A DNA stretch of 64,000 nt from Salinibacter altiplanensis (GTDB lineage Bacteria > Bacteroidota > Rhodothermia > Rhodothermales > Salinibacteraceae). Of the stretch, positions 9,378 through 18,186 are shown one piece after another. The stretch covers positions 143,138 through 207,137 of the forward strand of contig NZ_NCQY01000020.1 in NCBI RefSeq assembly GCF_002894645.1. The letters run 5' to 3'. How positions within the stretch are numbered: position 1 is the first letter of the stretch; every line of letters begins with the position of its first letter. Both the position numbers and the translations under genes were made by a program. Under the pieces are notes generated by a model. The model was not told where the DNA came from, did not search any database, and was given only the letters and a program-made list of their open reading frames with translations.

Positions 9378-9860
9378 ATGAGTGAGAACGGCCCCACAAT
9401 TACCGTCACGCGCGGCAAACGAACCGAGCAGGCTGGACCGAAGCCGTCCGCGTCGTCCACGCGATCGCGGTCGTTGGGGTGGGGGCTGCCGGGGCCCGCT
9501 GCGGTGGTGGGCGGCATGCTTCGCGGGGCCCGTGCGGCGTGGTGGGCCGGCCTCGGGGTCATTGGGGCCGTGCAGGACGCCGGCACGCAGGTGTTCGATG
9601 CGCTCGTGGACGAGGGGCGCTCGTGGGAGCAGGCCCGGCGCGAGCGCACGGAGGCGACGGCCCGACGGGTGCGGGCCATGACGAAGGAGGACGACGTGCT
9701 CCGGGCGACGGAGGAGCGCGTCCAGAGCGAGGTGAATGAGATGCTTCGGCGGGTTGGTGTGCCGACCCGCGACGAGGTCCAGGAACTTCGGGAAGGAATT
9801 GGGGCCCTCGCCGATCGGGTCGAGCGCCTCGCACGCTTGGCCGAAGAGAACGACGGCTAG
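9378..9860 (+). CDS. phasin-like storage-granule protein
   Basis: A 160-residue protein similar to poly(hydroxyalkanoate) granule-associated proteins of the PhaI/PhaF type. A moderately hydrophobic central segment (ARAAWWAGLGVIGAVQDAG) is followed by FDALVDEGRSWEQARRERTE and an amphipathic coiled coil ending in LADRVERLARLAEE. Phasins coat storage inclusions in the cytoplasm. ATG 9378 is 51 bp after the SCP-2 stop, so the two are likely cotranscribed. Its stop overlaps the stop of the convergent wax-synthase gene in the sequence CTAG (9857-9860). Confidence 0.7.
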   Translation: MSENGPTITVTRGKRTEQAGPKPSASSTRSRSLGWGLPGPAAVVGGMLRGARAAWWAGLGVIGAVQDAGTQVFDALVDEGRSWEQARRERTEATARRVRAMTKEDDVLRATEERVQSEVNEMLRRVGVPTRDEVQELREGIGALADRVERLARLAEENDG

Positions 9861-11305
9861 TTTGCCGTCGGGGGCGGACGCTTCGGGGCGTCCTCCGCGG
9901 CGGGCAGCAGGGTGTCCGCGAGCCGGTCGAACTCCCGCTCGAATCCCTCGATGATCGTGTCGGGGTCGGGGATCAGGCCGGCGTCGCTAGCGATGCCGAG
10001 GCGCACCGTGCCGTCGTAGCTAAAGATGCTGACGCCCAGGCCCACGTGCCCGGCCCGCGGCACCCACGGCATCACGTGTTGCACGTGCCGGCCCTTCATG
10101 TGGAGCGGCTCCTGCGGGCCCGGCACGTTCGTCATCACCGCGCTGGCCCGGTTGCTGAAGTGGCGCACGGCGCGGTCCTCTACGCTCAGCGGCAGGTACC
10201 CGAGGCCCTCCAACACACTCAGTGCGGCGACCGCTTCCGCCGAGCCCTTCAGGGTATCCATCCGTTGCTTCACCGCCAGCACGCGCTCCAGGGGCTCGTC
10301 GAGGCCGACGGGCAGGTCCAGAAACACGAGCCCGAACCGGTTGCCCAGCTCGAAGGCCTGCTCCGGGGGGCGCAGGTTGACCGGGATGAGGGCGCGCACC
10401 GTCTCCGCGTCGGTCGGCTCCGGGCGGGAGGTCAGGTAGTACCGCAGCGCTCCCGCCACGGCCCCGAGCAGCACGTCGTTCACCTTCGCGTCCACGACGG
10501 CCCCGATGCGCTTGACGCGCGTCAGGTCGAGCGGGGCGGACCAGGTGGCGCGCTGCTTGACCCCCAGCTCGCCCTTGAGCGGCGTGCCGTCGTCGTGGGG
10601 GAGCGAGAGAAACTTTGACAGCGCGGCCCCGAAGCTCAGGCCCTGCTTCACGCGCCGCAGGGCGTGGGACGGACGGACGAGCGACTTCGCGCCTTCACGG
10701 AGCAGGCGTCGCCCGGCCTCGACGGTGCCGCGGACGGTGTGGAGGGCGCCCTGCACCACGCCGGAGAGCAGCCCGCGGTCCTCGGCCGTCGGGAAGCGGC
10801 CCGGGTCGAAGTGCTCGTCGGTGAGTGAGAGCAGCACCTGCAGCAGCGCCATCCCGTCGCCGATGCAGTGGTGCAGCCGCACGATGAGGGCACTGCCGCC
10901 GAGGTAGTCCTCGACCAGGTCCATCTCCCAGAGCGGCTTTTCGCGGTCGAGCGGCTCGCTCATGCGCTCGCCCACCCGTTCCTTCAGTTCTTCCGTTCCG
11001 GCCGCCCCCGGCAGGGCCGTGCGGTGGACGTGCCGGTCGAGGTCGAAGTGCGGGTCGCGCTCCCAGTGCGGGGAGCCCTCCGGGTCGCGCACCCGCTGCC
11101 GAAACCGGTCGAAGCCGAGAAAGCGCTCCTCCAGAAGTGCCTTGAGCGTGTCGACGTCCATCGGGTCGTCGAGCAAGAGCACGCCCGTGATCGTCATCAG
11201 GTTCGTCGGCTCGTCCATGCGCAGCCATGCCGCGTCGACGCCGGAAAGGGGCTCGGGGGTGGTGGTCACAGACACAGCAGGAGAAAGAAGGGTGTATGGA
11301 GGCAA
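9857..11305 (-). CDS. wax ester synthase / diacylglycerol acyltransferase (WS/DGAT)
   Basis: A 482-residue bifunctional acyltransferase that makes wax esters or triacylglycerol from acyl-CoA and an alcohol or diacylglycerol. The catalytic HHxxxDG motif is intact as HHCIGDG near residues 144-150. Other family marks are MDEPTNLMTITG near the N-terminus, VNDVLLGAVAGALRYYL and the late NVPGPQEPLHM. Length matches the family (about 450-480). The start at 11305 gives MPPYTLLSP; an internal GTG (VTTTPEPLSG) is possible. It converges with the phasin gene, together forming a storage-lipid locus. Confidence 0.9.
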   Translation of the reverse strand: MPPYTLLSPAVSVTTTPEPLSGVDAAWLRMDEPTNLMTITGVLLLDDPMDVDTLKALLEERFLGFDRFRQRVRDPEGSPHWERDPHFDLDRHVHRTALPGAAGTEELKERVGERMSEPLDREKPLWEMDLVEDYLGGSALIVRLHHCIGDGMALLQVLLSLTDEHFDPGRFPTAEDRGLLSGVVQGALHTVRGTVEAGRRLLREGAKSLVRPSHALRRVKQGLSFGAALSKFLSLPHDDGTPLKGELGVKQRATWSAPLDLTRVKRIGAVVDAKVNDVLLGAVAGALRYYLTSRPEPTDAETVRALIPVNLRPPEQAFELGNRFGLVFLDLPVGLDEPLERVLAVKQRMDTLKGSAEAVAALSVLEGLGYLPLSVEDRAVRHFSNRASAVMTNVPGPQEPLHMKGRHVQHVMPWVPRAGHVGLGVSIFSYDGTVRLGIASDAGLIPDPDTIIEGFEREFDRLADTLLPAAEDAPKRPPPTAN

Positions 11306-11412
11306 TCTGGAAAGTGAAGGCCCGGGGCGACAGAGTCAAACCGCCAAGACTGTGGGGCCGAGGGGGGCTGTAAGAGAGATTTGATGTTTTACCCCCCCTT
11401 ACTATTGTATGG

Positions 11413-11420
11413 TACGTTTG
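11413..11420 (+). promoter_or_regulatory. possible Bacteroidota-type -7 promoter element
   Basis: TACGTTTG fits the TAnnTTTG -7 consensus of Bacteroidota sigma factors and lies 33 bp before the ATG of the lipoprotein gene at 11454. A T-rich stretch near 11384 could be the -33 element, though the spacing is rather long. Pattern match only. Confidence 0.3.
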
Positions 11421-11453
11421 AATGGAAAAGACGTACTCCTCCGGTCCCGGCCA

Positions 11454-12977
11454 ATGATTCCAATTCGATGCTCTCCTTTCCCCATTACACTTCCGGCCTG
11501 TGCGGCGACCCTCGTTGTAGGCCTTTTTCTACTGTCCTGCGATCTGCTTCCGACCAGTCCATCCGATCGGTCCGGCTCTGATCGTCTTCGGATCTCGCTG
11601 CTTGAGCCGAACCGAGTGGTCACGGGCATGTCGGATCCTGGACCGCTCCGGGCGCAGGCGGTAAGGAGTCCACAAGTAAAAGCAAACGGCAATATCGAAA
11701 GCAAGTCGTTTGACGGCAAGCACGCCTGCACGATTAGTCTTTACCGTTCGGACGGGCTACGGGGACCGGGCTACTATTTCCGATCCGCGACGCTGTCGTA
11801 CCCAGACTCGACATTGCAAAAGGCCGACGGGGCAACCATGCCCCTCAAGGCTCACATTCAGACTCCGGATGTGCCTCATCCAAGCAATGTCGGGGTACGT
11901 CTTCGCTGTCGTCTTCCCGACGTGGAGGGAGCACAAAAGCGGGTCCGCTCCTTTTTTCGCTTTTCTCCGAAACAGCTTCGGAACGCAGGATTCGAGAAGG
12001 CTGATAGTTCCGCGAGAAAAGATGCGAGGGAGAAGAATAAAACGTCCTCGGAGTGTGAGGAGACCACCGCCGTAACTTGTGCCGGTAGTACCTGTGGGGT
12101 CGTAGACAGTTGGGAGAGTTGCAATTCGGGAGGCGGGCCCAGTTTCGGAGGAGGGGTATGGGATGGGGGACTAGCTCAGGATGGATACAACCTGCGCAGG
12201 CTTTATCCGAACGGCGTCAACGGTGGGCCCATCGACAGCCCCGATCCGGAGACCGATCCCTGCGAGTCGGCCGATCCGCCTGGCTATGGCGAAATTGGGT
12301 GCAACCTATCGGCCGCGGAACTCGCTGACGGATATTATCTGTTCGATCAGGCTGATGATACAGCCAAAGAGACCTTAATCAACACTCTCCAGAAGTACGG
12401 AGACAAGTATGGAATTGACAGTTCCGAGGACGTGAGGCACTTCATCGCGCAGACTGCTCACGAGTCGCAAGGGGCGATTACGAGGGTTGAAAATCTGAAC
12501 TACCAGGATGCTGAGAACCTAGCTGCAACATTTAGCGAGTTCTCAATCGATGGAAAAGGAGGTAAATACAAGACCTCTGATTACATTGGCAAGCCGAAGG
12601 AGATAGCTAAAATCGCCTACGCCGGTAGGTTAGGGAATGGAGAGAAAGGAAGTGGAGATGCTTACAAATACAGGGGAAGGGGACCGATGCAGATTACGGG
12701 GAAGGATAACTATCGGGCGTTCGAGGACTGGTACCAGAACGAGGGGTTTGGATCTGCCGATTTCACAGAGAAACCCGGAAAACTCAGCAGTAACGCAAGG
12801 ACGGGTACGCTTGCTGCACTTCAATACTGGGACGAGAATGTCCTCGGTAGTGACGAAGTCGACGAGGACAACCTGACCGTGGCGGACATTACAGAAGCAA
12901 TCAATGTAGGAAATACGGAACTTGAGACCCGGAAGGATCACTTTGAAAAGGCGAAAGAAATTGACTGTAAAAATTAG
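11454..12977 (+). CDS. lipoprotein with C-terminal GH19-type (chitinase/lysozyme-like) domain
   Basis: A 507-residue exported protein. Residues 1-30 form a lipoprotein signal with lipobox LFLLSC. The middle region (about 60-280) is Ser/Gly/Cys-rich without a recognised domain. The last 190 residues resemble GH19 chitinases and phage-type endolysins: FIAQTAHESQG, carrying the probable catalytic Glu, and YKYRGRGPMQITGKDNY. Substrate is probably peptidoglycan or chitin. ATG 11454 is preferred over an in-frame codon at 11409 because it places the signal peptide correctly. Base composition from about 11.7 to 13.5 kb is clearly more AT-rich than its surroundings, suggesting transfer. Confidence 0.75.
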   Translation: MIPIRCSPFPITLPACAATLVVGLFLLSCDLLPTSPSDRSGSDRLRISLLEPNRVVTGMSDPGPLRAQAVRSPQVKANGNIESKSFDGKHACTISLYRSDGLRGPGYYFRSATLSYPDSTLQKADGATMPLKAHIQTPDVPHPSNVGVRLRCRLPDVEGAQKRVRSFFRFSPKQLRNAGFEKADSSARKDAREKNKTSSECEETTAVTCAGSTCGVVDSWESCNSGGGPSFGGGVWDGGLAQDGYNLRRLYPNGVNGGPIDSPDPETDPCESADPPGYGEIGCNLSAAELADGYYLFDQADDTAKETLINTLQKYGDKYGIDSSEDVRHFIAQTAHESQGAITRVENLNYQDAENLAATFSEFSIDGKGGKYKTSDYIGKPKEIAKIAYAGRLGNGEKGSGDAYKYRGRGPMQITGKDNYRAFEDWYQNEGFGSADFTEKPGKLSSNARTGTLAALQYWDENVLGSDEVDEDNLTVADITEAINVGNTELETRKDHFEKAKEIDCKN

Positions 12978-12989
12978 AAAACTGAACCA

Positions 12990-13487
12990 ATGATTAGTAA
13001 GTCCACACTCAAGATTAGTGTCACTGGTCTGCTTTTTTGCACTGCCCTCGTAGGGCTTGGCCTCTCTGTAAGCGGAAATATAGAGGCAACAATCCCGACC
13101 AACCCCTCTTTGGAGCACACAGTGAATGATTCCCTTGACGTTTTTCAGGATCGTATAGTGGCGGTTGGGACGTGGGTGTTCGATCACAATGGTCTTTTTG
13201 GCGAGGTCGACCGTGGCGATGTCACATGGACGTTCGCCGATGATGAAACGATGACAGTCAGGGACGGCGACGAGACCCACACGAGGACCTACTCTTTGGT
13301 TAAGCGCTGTGGTCGCTACGGAGAAATTGGGAAACGAGATGTGGCCTATCTGGAAGTCAGGTCGAGTGGCGATCTTGAGGACTGCTACGTTATTTCAGGG
13401 ATTGACGAAGTTGGTCCGCCAGAAGGAAAGGTTTTGAATCTTATGACCTCGAATGGAACCGATTTATTTCTCATTCCAGCCGAGTGA
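12990..13487 (+). CDS. small exported protein of unknown function
   Basis: A 165-residue protein with an N-terminal signal-like or anchor segment (TGLLFCTALVGLGLSVSG, residues 11-28) and a mature part rich in beta-type sequence (GTWVFDHNG, DVTWTFADDETMTV). No family recognised; the pattern of GTW and TWTF resembles lipocalin-like small secreted proteins but this is only an impression. It starts 12 bp after the GH19 lipoprotein, so the two are probably cotranscribed. A decayed duplicate follows directly. Confidence 0.65.
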   Translation: MISKSTLKISVTGLLFCTALVGLGLSVSGNIEATIPTNPSLEHTVNDSLDVFQDRIVAVGTWVFDHNGLFGEVDRGDVTWTFADDETMTVRDGDETHTRTYSLVKRCGRYGEIGKRDVAYLEVRSSGDLEDCYVISGIDEVGPPEGKVLNLMTSNGTDLFLIPAE

Positions 13488-13517
13488 GAGAGGGCACCCC
13501 GATCAAGGAGAACTGCG

Positions 13518-13961
13518 ATGGACGATGGCTCGACGCTCAGTATTGGTTTCACCGGACTGCTGATTTGTGTTGTTCTTGCCGGCCTTGGCCTCTCGGCAAC
13601 TGGATCTACGGAGACTGTAACTCCAGGTGGATACTCTTCAGATCAATCGGCGAGCAATTCCCTTGAGCTTCTTCGAGATCAAATCGCTGCGGTCGGAACG
13701 TAGATGTTCGACCACAACGGTCCTCGCGGCGAGTTCGACCGGGGCAACGTCACGTGAACTTTTATCAACGAGGGAACCGTGATTAGCGAAGAAGGAGCGC
13801 TGTTTCTTATCGCTGCGCTCGCCGTTGCGGGAAGCGCCGCTCGCTTCGTGCCGGAGGAGGCCGCCCGCCCCGCTTCATCTGCGGAACGGTCTGAGGTGGC
13901 CTAGGTCGACACGGTCGGCCCCAGCATCGAGGAGGCCCGCTAGATGATCGTCGGAACGTAG
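13518..13961 (+). pseudogene. decayed tandem duplicate of the preceding exported protein gene
   Basis: The first 61 residues align well with the gene at 12990: TGLLICVVLAGLGLSATGS against TGLLFCTALVGLGLSVSGN, then IAAVGT against IVAVGT. Where the intact copy has Trp (GTW, VTW), this copy has TAG (13701-13703) and TGA (13755-13757). Between them the frame still reads MFDHNGPRGEFDRGNVT, matching VFDHNGLFGEVDRGDVT. The same frame continues with further TAG codons at 13902, 13941 and 13959. Similarity past about 13780 is not clear. Even if translated, only the 61-residue anchor would be made. Confidence 0.75.
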
Positions 13962-14129
13962 ATCGAGGACGCGGGTCAAGAACCCGAAAACGATGAGAAG
14001 GAAGTGCCGACGTGGGGGGGCAGAGAAACGAAAGTACGAGGACGGGAAATTGTCTGTGCGACGATGGAGTCAACACCGCACAGTTAAGAGCCCTCGCGCC
14101 CGAAGAGCGAAGAGGTGAATGGCCAAGAG

Positions 14130-15320
14130 TCAGGCGGAGGAGCGATAGAGCACCTCATCTAGGGCGTAGACGGCGAGGCCGAGGACGGTGACCACCGCGA
14201 GCGCGGCCGCCGGGGCCCAGATGATGAAGCCGCCGACGATGCCGAGCGCGGCCCCGAGGTACTTGATGTAGTTGAGCTGCTCGTTGGTCGTGCGGCGTAA
14301 GAGCCTCTCGAGCTGGCGCTCGTCGTAGGCCCGCACGTTCTCGTAGATCATGCGCTCCAGGTCGAGCGTATCCACGAGGCGGAGGAGGACCCGTGTGAGC
14401 AACGCCTCCATCTCGTCGCCGCGCCGCTCCAGCTCGGCGGGGAGGCGGTCGAGCACCGGGTCGAGCTCCTCCACCAGCGGGTCGACCGCGTCGGGCAGGC
14501 GCCGGACGGTCTCGCGCAGGCGGGCCCGGAAGTTGTCCTCGCCAAAGTACCGGTAGGCCCGTAGCATGAGCCCCGAGAGGCCCTCGCCGGCCTGCGCCTC
14601 CACCTGCTTGGCTGTGAGGGCGACGATGCGCTCCTGGACGGACGGGGTGGAGAGCACGTCCCGGAGTGCGCGGCGGAGCAGGGCCTTTACCTCCGTGCGC
14701 ACCGCGTCGTCGGTCGCCACGTCGCTGGCCGCCGCCACGAGCAGGTCGCGGTACTGGGCCACGAGGCCACTCTCCCGGATTTTCTCCTTGATGAGGGCCT
14801 TGTTGATCAGCTCGTCGCTTACGGCCTGGGCAAGGCGGTAGGCCACCCGCTCCCGCTGGGCGGGCACGAGGCCCTGGCCCACGAGGGGGCGTGCCTCGCG
14901 GGGCCGAAAGAGCATCGTGATGGCGAGCCAGTTCGTCCCGAAGCCGACGAGGCCGCTGACGGCGGTGAAGCGCAGCAGGTCCTCGAGCACGACGGTGTAC
15001 CCGGCCACGCTCAGGCGCACCCCCGGAAAGTCCCATACGAACGAGAGGGCGAAGAGGGCACCTAGCACCCAAGGAAGCGCCTTCAGCACCGGCAGCCAGC
15101 GGGCGTAGCGGCCCGTGTGCTTGGGCGGCGGCTCCACGTCCTCCCCTTCTGCGCCGGCAGCGTTGGGCAGGTGACGGCTCGCCGCACGGAAGATGTGCCG
15201 CTGCAGGCGGGGCCACGACGCGGTGCGCTCGGTCGTGCCGTCCCCTGACGGGGCACGCATCGCCGCCTCCGAGGCCATGTCCTCCGGACCGTCCTCGATG
15301 TCGGAATCAGGAGCCGCCAT
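14130..15320 (-). CDS. DUF445 family membrane protein
   Basis: A 396-residue protein of the DUF445 (YheB-like) family. A hydrophobic pair near residues 80-130 includes the hallmark GTNWLAITMLFRP, followed by PLVGQGLVPAQRERVAYRLAQAVSDELI. A long helical region with repeated amphipathic segments comes next, and a C-terminal hairpin of hydrophobic helices (GIVGGFIIWAPAAALAVVTVLGLAVYAL) ends it. Function is not established; members are inner-membrane proteins. It lies 47 bp after the mlaD stop on the same strand, so it is likely the last gene of the lipid-transport operon. Confidence 0.85.
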   Translation of the reverse strand: MAAPDSDIEDGPEDMASEAAMRAPSGDGTTERTASWPRLQRHIFRAASRHLPNAAGAEGEDVEPPPKHTGRYARWLPVLKALPWVLGALFALSFVWDFPGVRLSVAGYTVVLEDLLRFTAVSGLVGFGTNWLAITMLFRPREARPLVGQGLVPAQRERVAYRLAQAVSDELINKALIKEKIRESGLVAQYRDLLVAAASDVATDDAVRTEVKALLRRALRDVLSTPSVQERIVALTAKQVEAQAGEGLSGLMLRAYRYFGEDNFRARLRETVRRLPDAVDPLVEELDPVLDRLPAELERRGDEMEALLTRVLLRLVDTLDLERMIYENVRAYDERQLERLLRRTTNEQLNYIKYLGAALGIVGGFIIWAPAAALAVVTVLGLAVYALDEVLYRSSA

Positions 15321-15367
15321 GCGTAGCGATCGGTTGCGTGGTGAGGTGCCCCTCCGAGGCCTCCGTG

Positions 15368-16300
15368 CTAAAACACCTTCACGAGCGTCATGTCGTTGAG
15401 GTAGTGCCCCGGATCGCGCTGGAAGTCCTTCAAAAGCGTGTTGGTTCGGGCTGCGGCCGAGTCCAGCCGCAGGTAGAGGGTCGGGTCGTTGAGGAGCCGC
15501 CCGGCCGTGCCGTCGCCCTCATTCAGCTTGGTGGCCACCGTGTCGAGCGTGGCCGAGGTCTCCTCAAACGACGCCAGCCCGCGGTTGAGCCGGTCGAGCG
15601 ACTGGTTGAGACGCCGCACGGCCACGTCCAGCGAGTCGCCGTTCTCGCCCATGAACGTGTCCAGGTCGCCCGACACCGACCGCAGGTTCTGGAGGAGCGC
15701 CCGGAGGGTTTCCTTTTCCGCCTCGGTGACCGATTCGAGGTCGCCCGCGATGTTGTTCGCGGAGGCGAGGGCCTGCCGCAGGTCACTCTCGGGGTTTTGG
15801 AGCTGTTCACTCAGGGCCGCCATGGTCGCGTTCGTGCTCGTGAGCACACTGTCGGCCTTGTTCGCCAGTTCGGGGGCCTGGTCGGTAAGGCGGTCAAAAA
15901 CGCTGCCCTCAGGGGGCGCCGAGAGCGTAGCGTCCGGGGGAAGCGGAGGGTTCTCGCGGGGCCCGGGGAGAATGCTGATGCGGACGCCCCCGATGCCGCT
16001 GAAGCCAGCCACCTTTGCGTGGGAGCCCTCCGGAATGCTGATGCCCTCCTCGATGCGGAGGCGGGCCCGCACGGTCTGGGTTTCTTGGTCCAGGCGGATG
16101 GACCCCACGGAGCCCACGTTGACGCCCTTCATGCGCACCGGGTTGCCCGCCGTAAGGCCACTGGCCTCCTCAAATTCAGCGCGCACGGCGTACGTGTCCC
16201 CGAACAGCGGAAGGTCTTGGAGAAAGCGAACCCCAAAGACGGCCGCGACCACCGCGATGACAATGGCGATTCCAACCTTGATTTCGTTGCTGTACTCCAT
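15368..16300 (-). CDS. mlaD: MCE/MlaD family lipid-transport protein
   Basis: A 310-residue periplasmic lipid-binding subunit anchored by one N-terminal helix (IKVGIAIVIAVVAAVFGVRFL). The MCE domain follows (about 35-115) with YAVRAEFEEASGLTAGNPVRMKGVNVG (in part) and VRISILPGP. After it comes a long alpha-helical tail, typical of MlaD proteins from Gram-negative bacteria outside the Proteobacteria. The ATG at 16300 (MEYSNEIK) is chosen; the frame upstream is the antisense shadow of mlaF's end. It sits 71 bp downstream of mlaF. Confidence 0.88.
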   Translation of the reverse strand: MEYSNEIKVGIAIVIAVVAAVFGVRFLQDLPLFGDTYAVRAEFEEASGLTAGNPVRMKGVNVGSVGSIRLDQETQTVRARLRIEEGISIPEGSHAKVAGFSGIGGVRISILPGPRENPPLPPDATLSAPPEGSVFDRLTDQAPELANKADSVLTSTNATMAALSEQLQNPESDLRQALASANNIAGDLESVTEAEKETLRALLQNLRSVSGDLDTFMGENGDSLDVAVRRLNQSLDRLNRGLASFEETSATLDTVATKLNEGDGTAGRLLNDPTLYLRLDSAAARTNTLLKDFQRDPGHYLNDMTLVKVF

Positions 16301-16371
16301 GGAGCGAGAGGGTGGTAGCGAGAGAGCGGGGCGTGCGAAGACGGCGAAGAATCCGAAGTGGGCCCGAGCGG

Positions 16372-17142
16372 TCAGGCCGACGGCCCGGACAAGGCCGGGG
16401 TGGTGTCTCCCACCTGGTACTCGTTGGCTTTCACAAAGGCGTTGAGGTGCGGGTTCGAGCACTTGTGGATGCCCGCCACAGGCCCCACCCACTCCAGGTC
16501 CCGTTCGTGGAGAAAGGCCACCCGGTCGGCAATGGAAAGGACGGAGTGCATGTCGTGGGTGACGACCACACTCGTCACGTTGAGCGCCTCGGCGAGGTGG
16601 CGAATCAGGTCGTTGATGGTGTTGGAGGTCTCGGGGTCGAGGCCGCTCGTGGGCTCGTCGTAGAGAATATATTCGGGCTCGATGGCGATGGCGCGGGCGA
16701 GGGCGACCCGCTTCCGCATGCCCCCAGACAGCTCGGTCGGGTTCTTTGCCCCCACCCCCGAGAGGCGCACGAGGTCGAGGCACTCCTGCACCCGGTCCTG
16801 GAGGCCCTTCTCGTCCAGGGACGAGAAGTAGCGGAGGGGAAAGGCGACGTTTTCGAACGTCGTCATCGAGTCGAAGAGCGCCCCGCCCTGGAACAGCACC
16901 CCGAACTGGCGCCGAAGGCGGCGAAGCGCCTCGTAGGGAATCGTGTCGATGTCCGTGCCGTCCACGAGCACGCGCCCCTCGTCCGGCGTCAGCAGCCCGA
17001 CGAGGTGCTTCATCAGCACGCTCTTCCCGGACCCGGACCGCCCGATGATAGCAATTGTCTCGCCGTCGTGGATCTGGAGGGAGACGCCCTCCAGCACCTG
17101 GAGGGAGCCGAACCCTTTCGACAAGTTTTGGATCTCAATCAT
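16372..17142 (-). CDS. mlaF: MlaF-type ABC transporter ATPase
   Basis: A 256-residue cytoplasmic ATPase driving lipid movement with MlaE. It shows Walker A GRSGSGKS, signature LSGGMRKRVALARAI (the LSGGM form typical of MlaF), Walker B ILYDEPTSGLDP and a switch His in VVTHDMHS. The ATG at 17142 gives MIEIQNLSKGFG; an upstream frame extension to 17220 lacks domain support. It is located 58 bp after mlaE. Confidence 0.92.
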   Translation of the reverse strand: MIEIQNLSKGFGSLQVLEGVSLQIHDGETIAIIGRSGSGKSVLMKHLVGLLTPDEGRVLVDGTDIDTIPYEALRRLRRQFGVLFQGGALFDSMTTFENVAFPLRYFSSLDEKGLQDRVQECLDLVRLSGVGAKNPTELSGGMRKRVALARAIAIEPEYILYDEPTSGLDPETSNTINDLIRHLAEALNVTSVVVTHDMHSVLSIADRVAFLHERDLEWVGPVAGIHKCSNPHLNAFVKANEYQVGDTTPALSGPSA

Positions 17143-17200
17143 GGCTAGACGGGGACGGCGAGGAGGAACACGATGGAGCGAAGGCGGGCAGACAAGCCGC

Positions 17201-17953
17201 TCACAGCAGCAACAGGGCAATGAGAAGATCAGCGACCAGGATAAACACGCAGCTCAGGACGGCGGCCTGCGTCGTGCTGTCGCCCACGCCCACGGCCCCG
17301 CCGCCCGTGTAGTAGCCCTTGTAGCAGGCGACGGAGGTGATGATGAACCCGAAGGCGAACGACTTGATGAGGCCGATGGTGGGGTCGAGCAGCTTGAAAA
17401 ACTGGCGCGCGCCCTCCAGGAACTCGCTGGCGCTCAGAAAGCCCCCGAAGTGGCCCACCCCGATGCCGGTCCCAATCCCCACGACGCAGGAGACGACGTA
17501 CAGCACCGGAAACATAAGCACACCGGCCAGCACGCGCGGCAGGACCAGAAACCCGACGGAGTTGAGCCCCATCACCTCCAGGGCGTCGATCTGCTCGGAC
17601 ACCCGCATCGTGCCCAGCTCCGCTGCGATGCGCGCTCCCACGCGCCCCGCCAGAATGAAGCCCGCAATCACGGCCCCCAGCTCCAGCATGATGGAGGGCG
17701 CCACGATCGATCCGATGATGGTCTTCGGAATGAAGGGCGTCTCCAGCTGGTAGGCCGTTTGCACGGTAAACACCGCCCCGGTAAACGCCGCGGCGAGGGC
17801 GACGATGGGAATCGAGTCGATCCCCACGCGCACCATCTGGATGAAGAGGTTATTCCAGTAGGTGCCCACCTTGTCGATCGAGGCAAACGCCCGGCCCATG
17901 AGCGTTGCGTACCGGCCGAGGGCCCGGAAAGGAGAGAGCAGCGTGTCGAGCAA
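17201..17953 (-). CDS. mlaE: MlaE-type ABC permease
   Basis: A 250-residue integral membrane permease of the MlaE family, with about five hydrophobic segments and the family motif ELGAVIAGFILAGRVGARIAAELGTMRVSEQIDALEVMG (positions about 92-130, partly quoted). The start used is TTG at 17953; an in-frame ATG 18 codons later (MGRAFASID) is an alternative. It is the first gene of mlaE-mlaF-mlaD-DUF445, which probably moves phospholipid between the membranes. No MlaA or MlaC gene is visible here. It is divergent from radA. Confidence 0.9.
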   Translation of the reverse strand: MLDTLLSPFRALGRYATLMGRAFASIDKVGTYWNNLFIQMVRVGIDSIPIVALAAAFTGAVFTVQTAYQLETPFIPKTIIGSIVAPSIMLELGAVIAGFILAGRVGARIAAELGTMRVSEQIDALEVMGLNSVGFLVLPRVLAGVLMFPVLYVVSCVVGIGTGIGVGHFGGFLSASEFLEGARQFFKLLDPTIGLIKSFAFGFIITSVACYKGYYTGGGAVGVGDSTTQAAVLSCVFILVADLLIALLLL

Positions 17954-18186
17954 CGAGACGGAAGGGAACAGAATGCGAAGAGTACGAACGGGGGCCTCCA
18001 GGAGCGGGGAGGCTTTGCGTCACAGCCTGCATATGCACATCCAATCCGGCGAGGAGGTTCCTCTGCGCCGAGGGCGTAGGGGATCTCTGGAGGGCGGATG
18101 ACAGTGCATTGCACGTGCACGGATCGTGCAGAACGATGGCCCGTGCCTGTCCGCAATCGTCAGTACACGAGCTCCCCACTGTTTGC

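Noticed and set aside
13701-13961. TAG codons read as pyrrolysine or another recoded residue
   Set aside because: The intact neighbour has Trp at the first two positions, one of the stops is TGA, and no pyrrolysine system is expected in this lineage. Pseudogene decay is simpler.
14155-15216. 353-codon open frame within the DUF445 gene
   Set aside because: Same strand, different frame, composed mostly of Arg/Ala/Gly/Pro; the DUF445 frame carries the conserved motifs.
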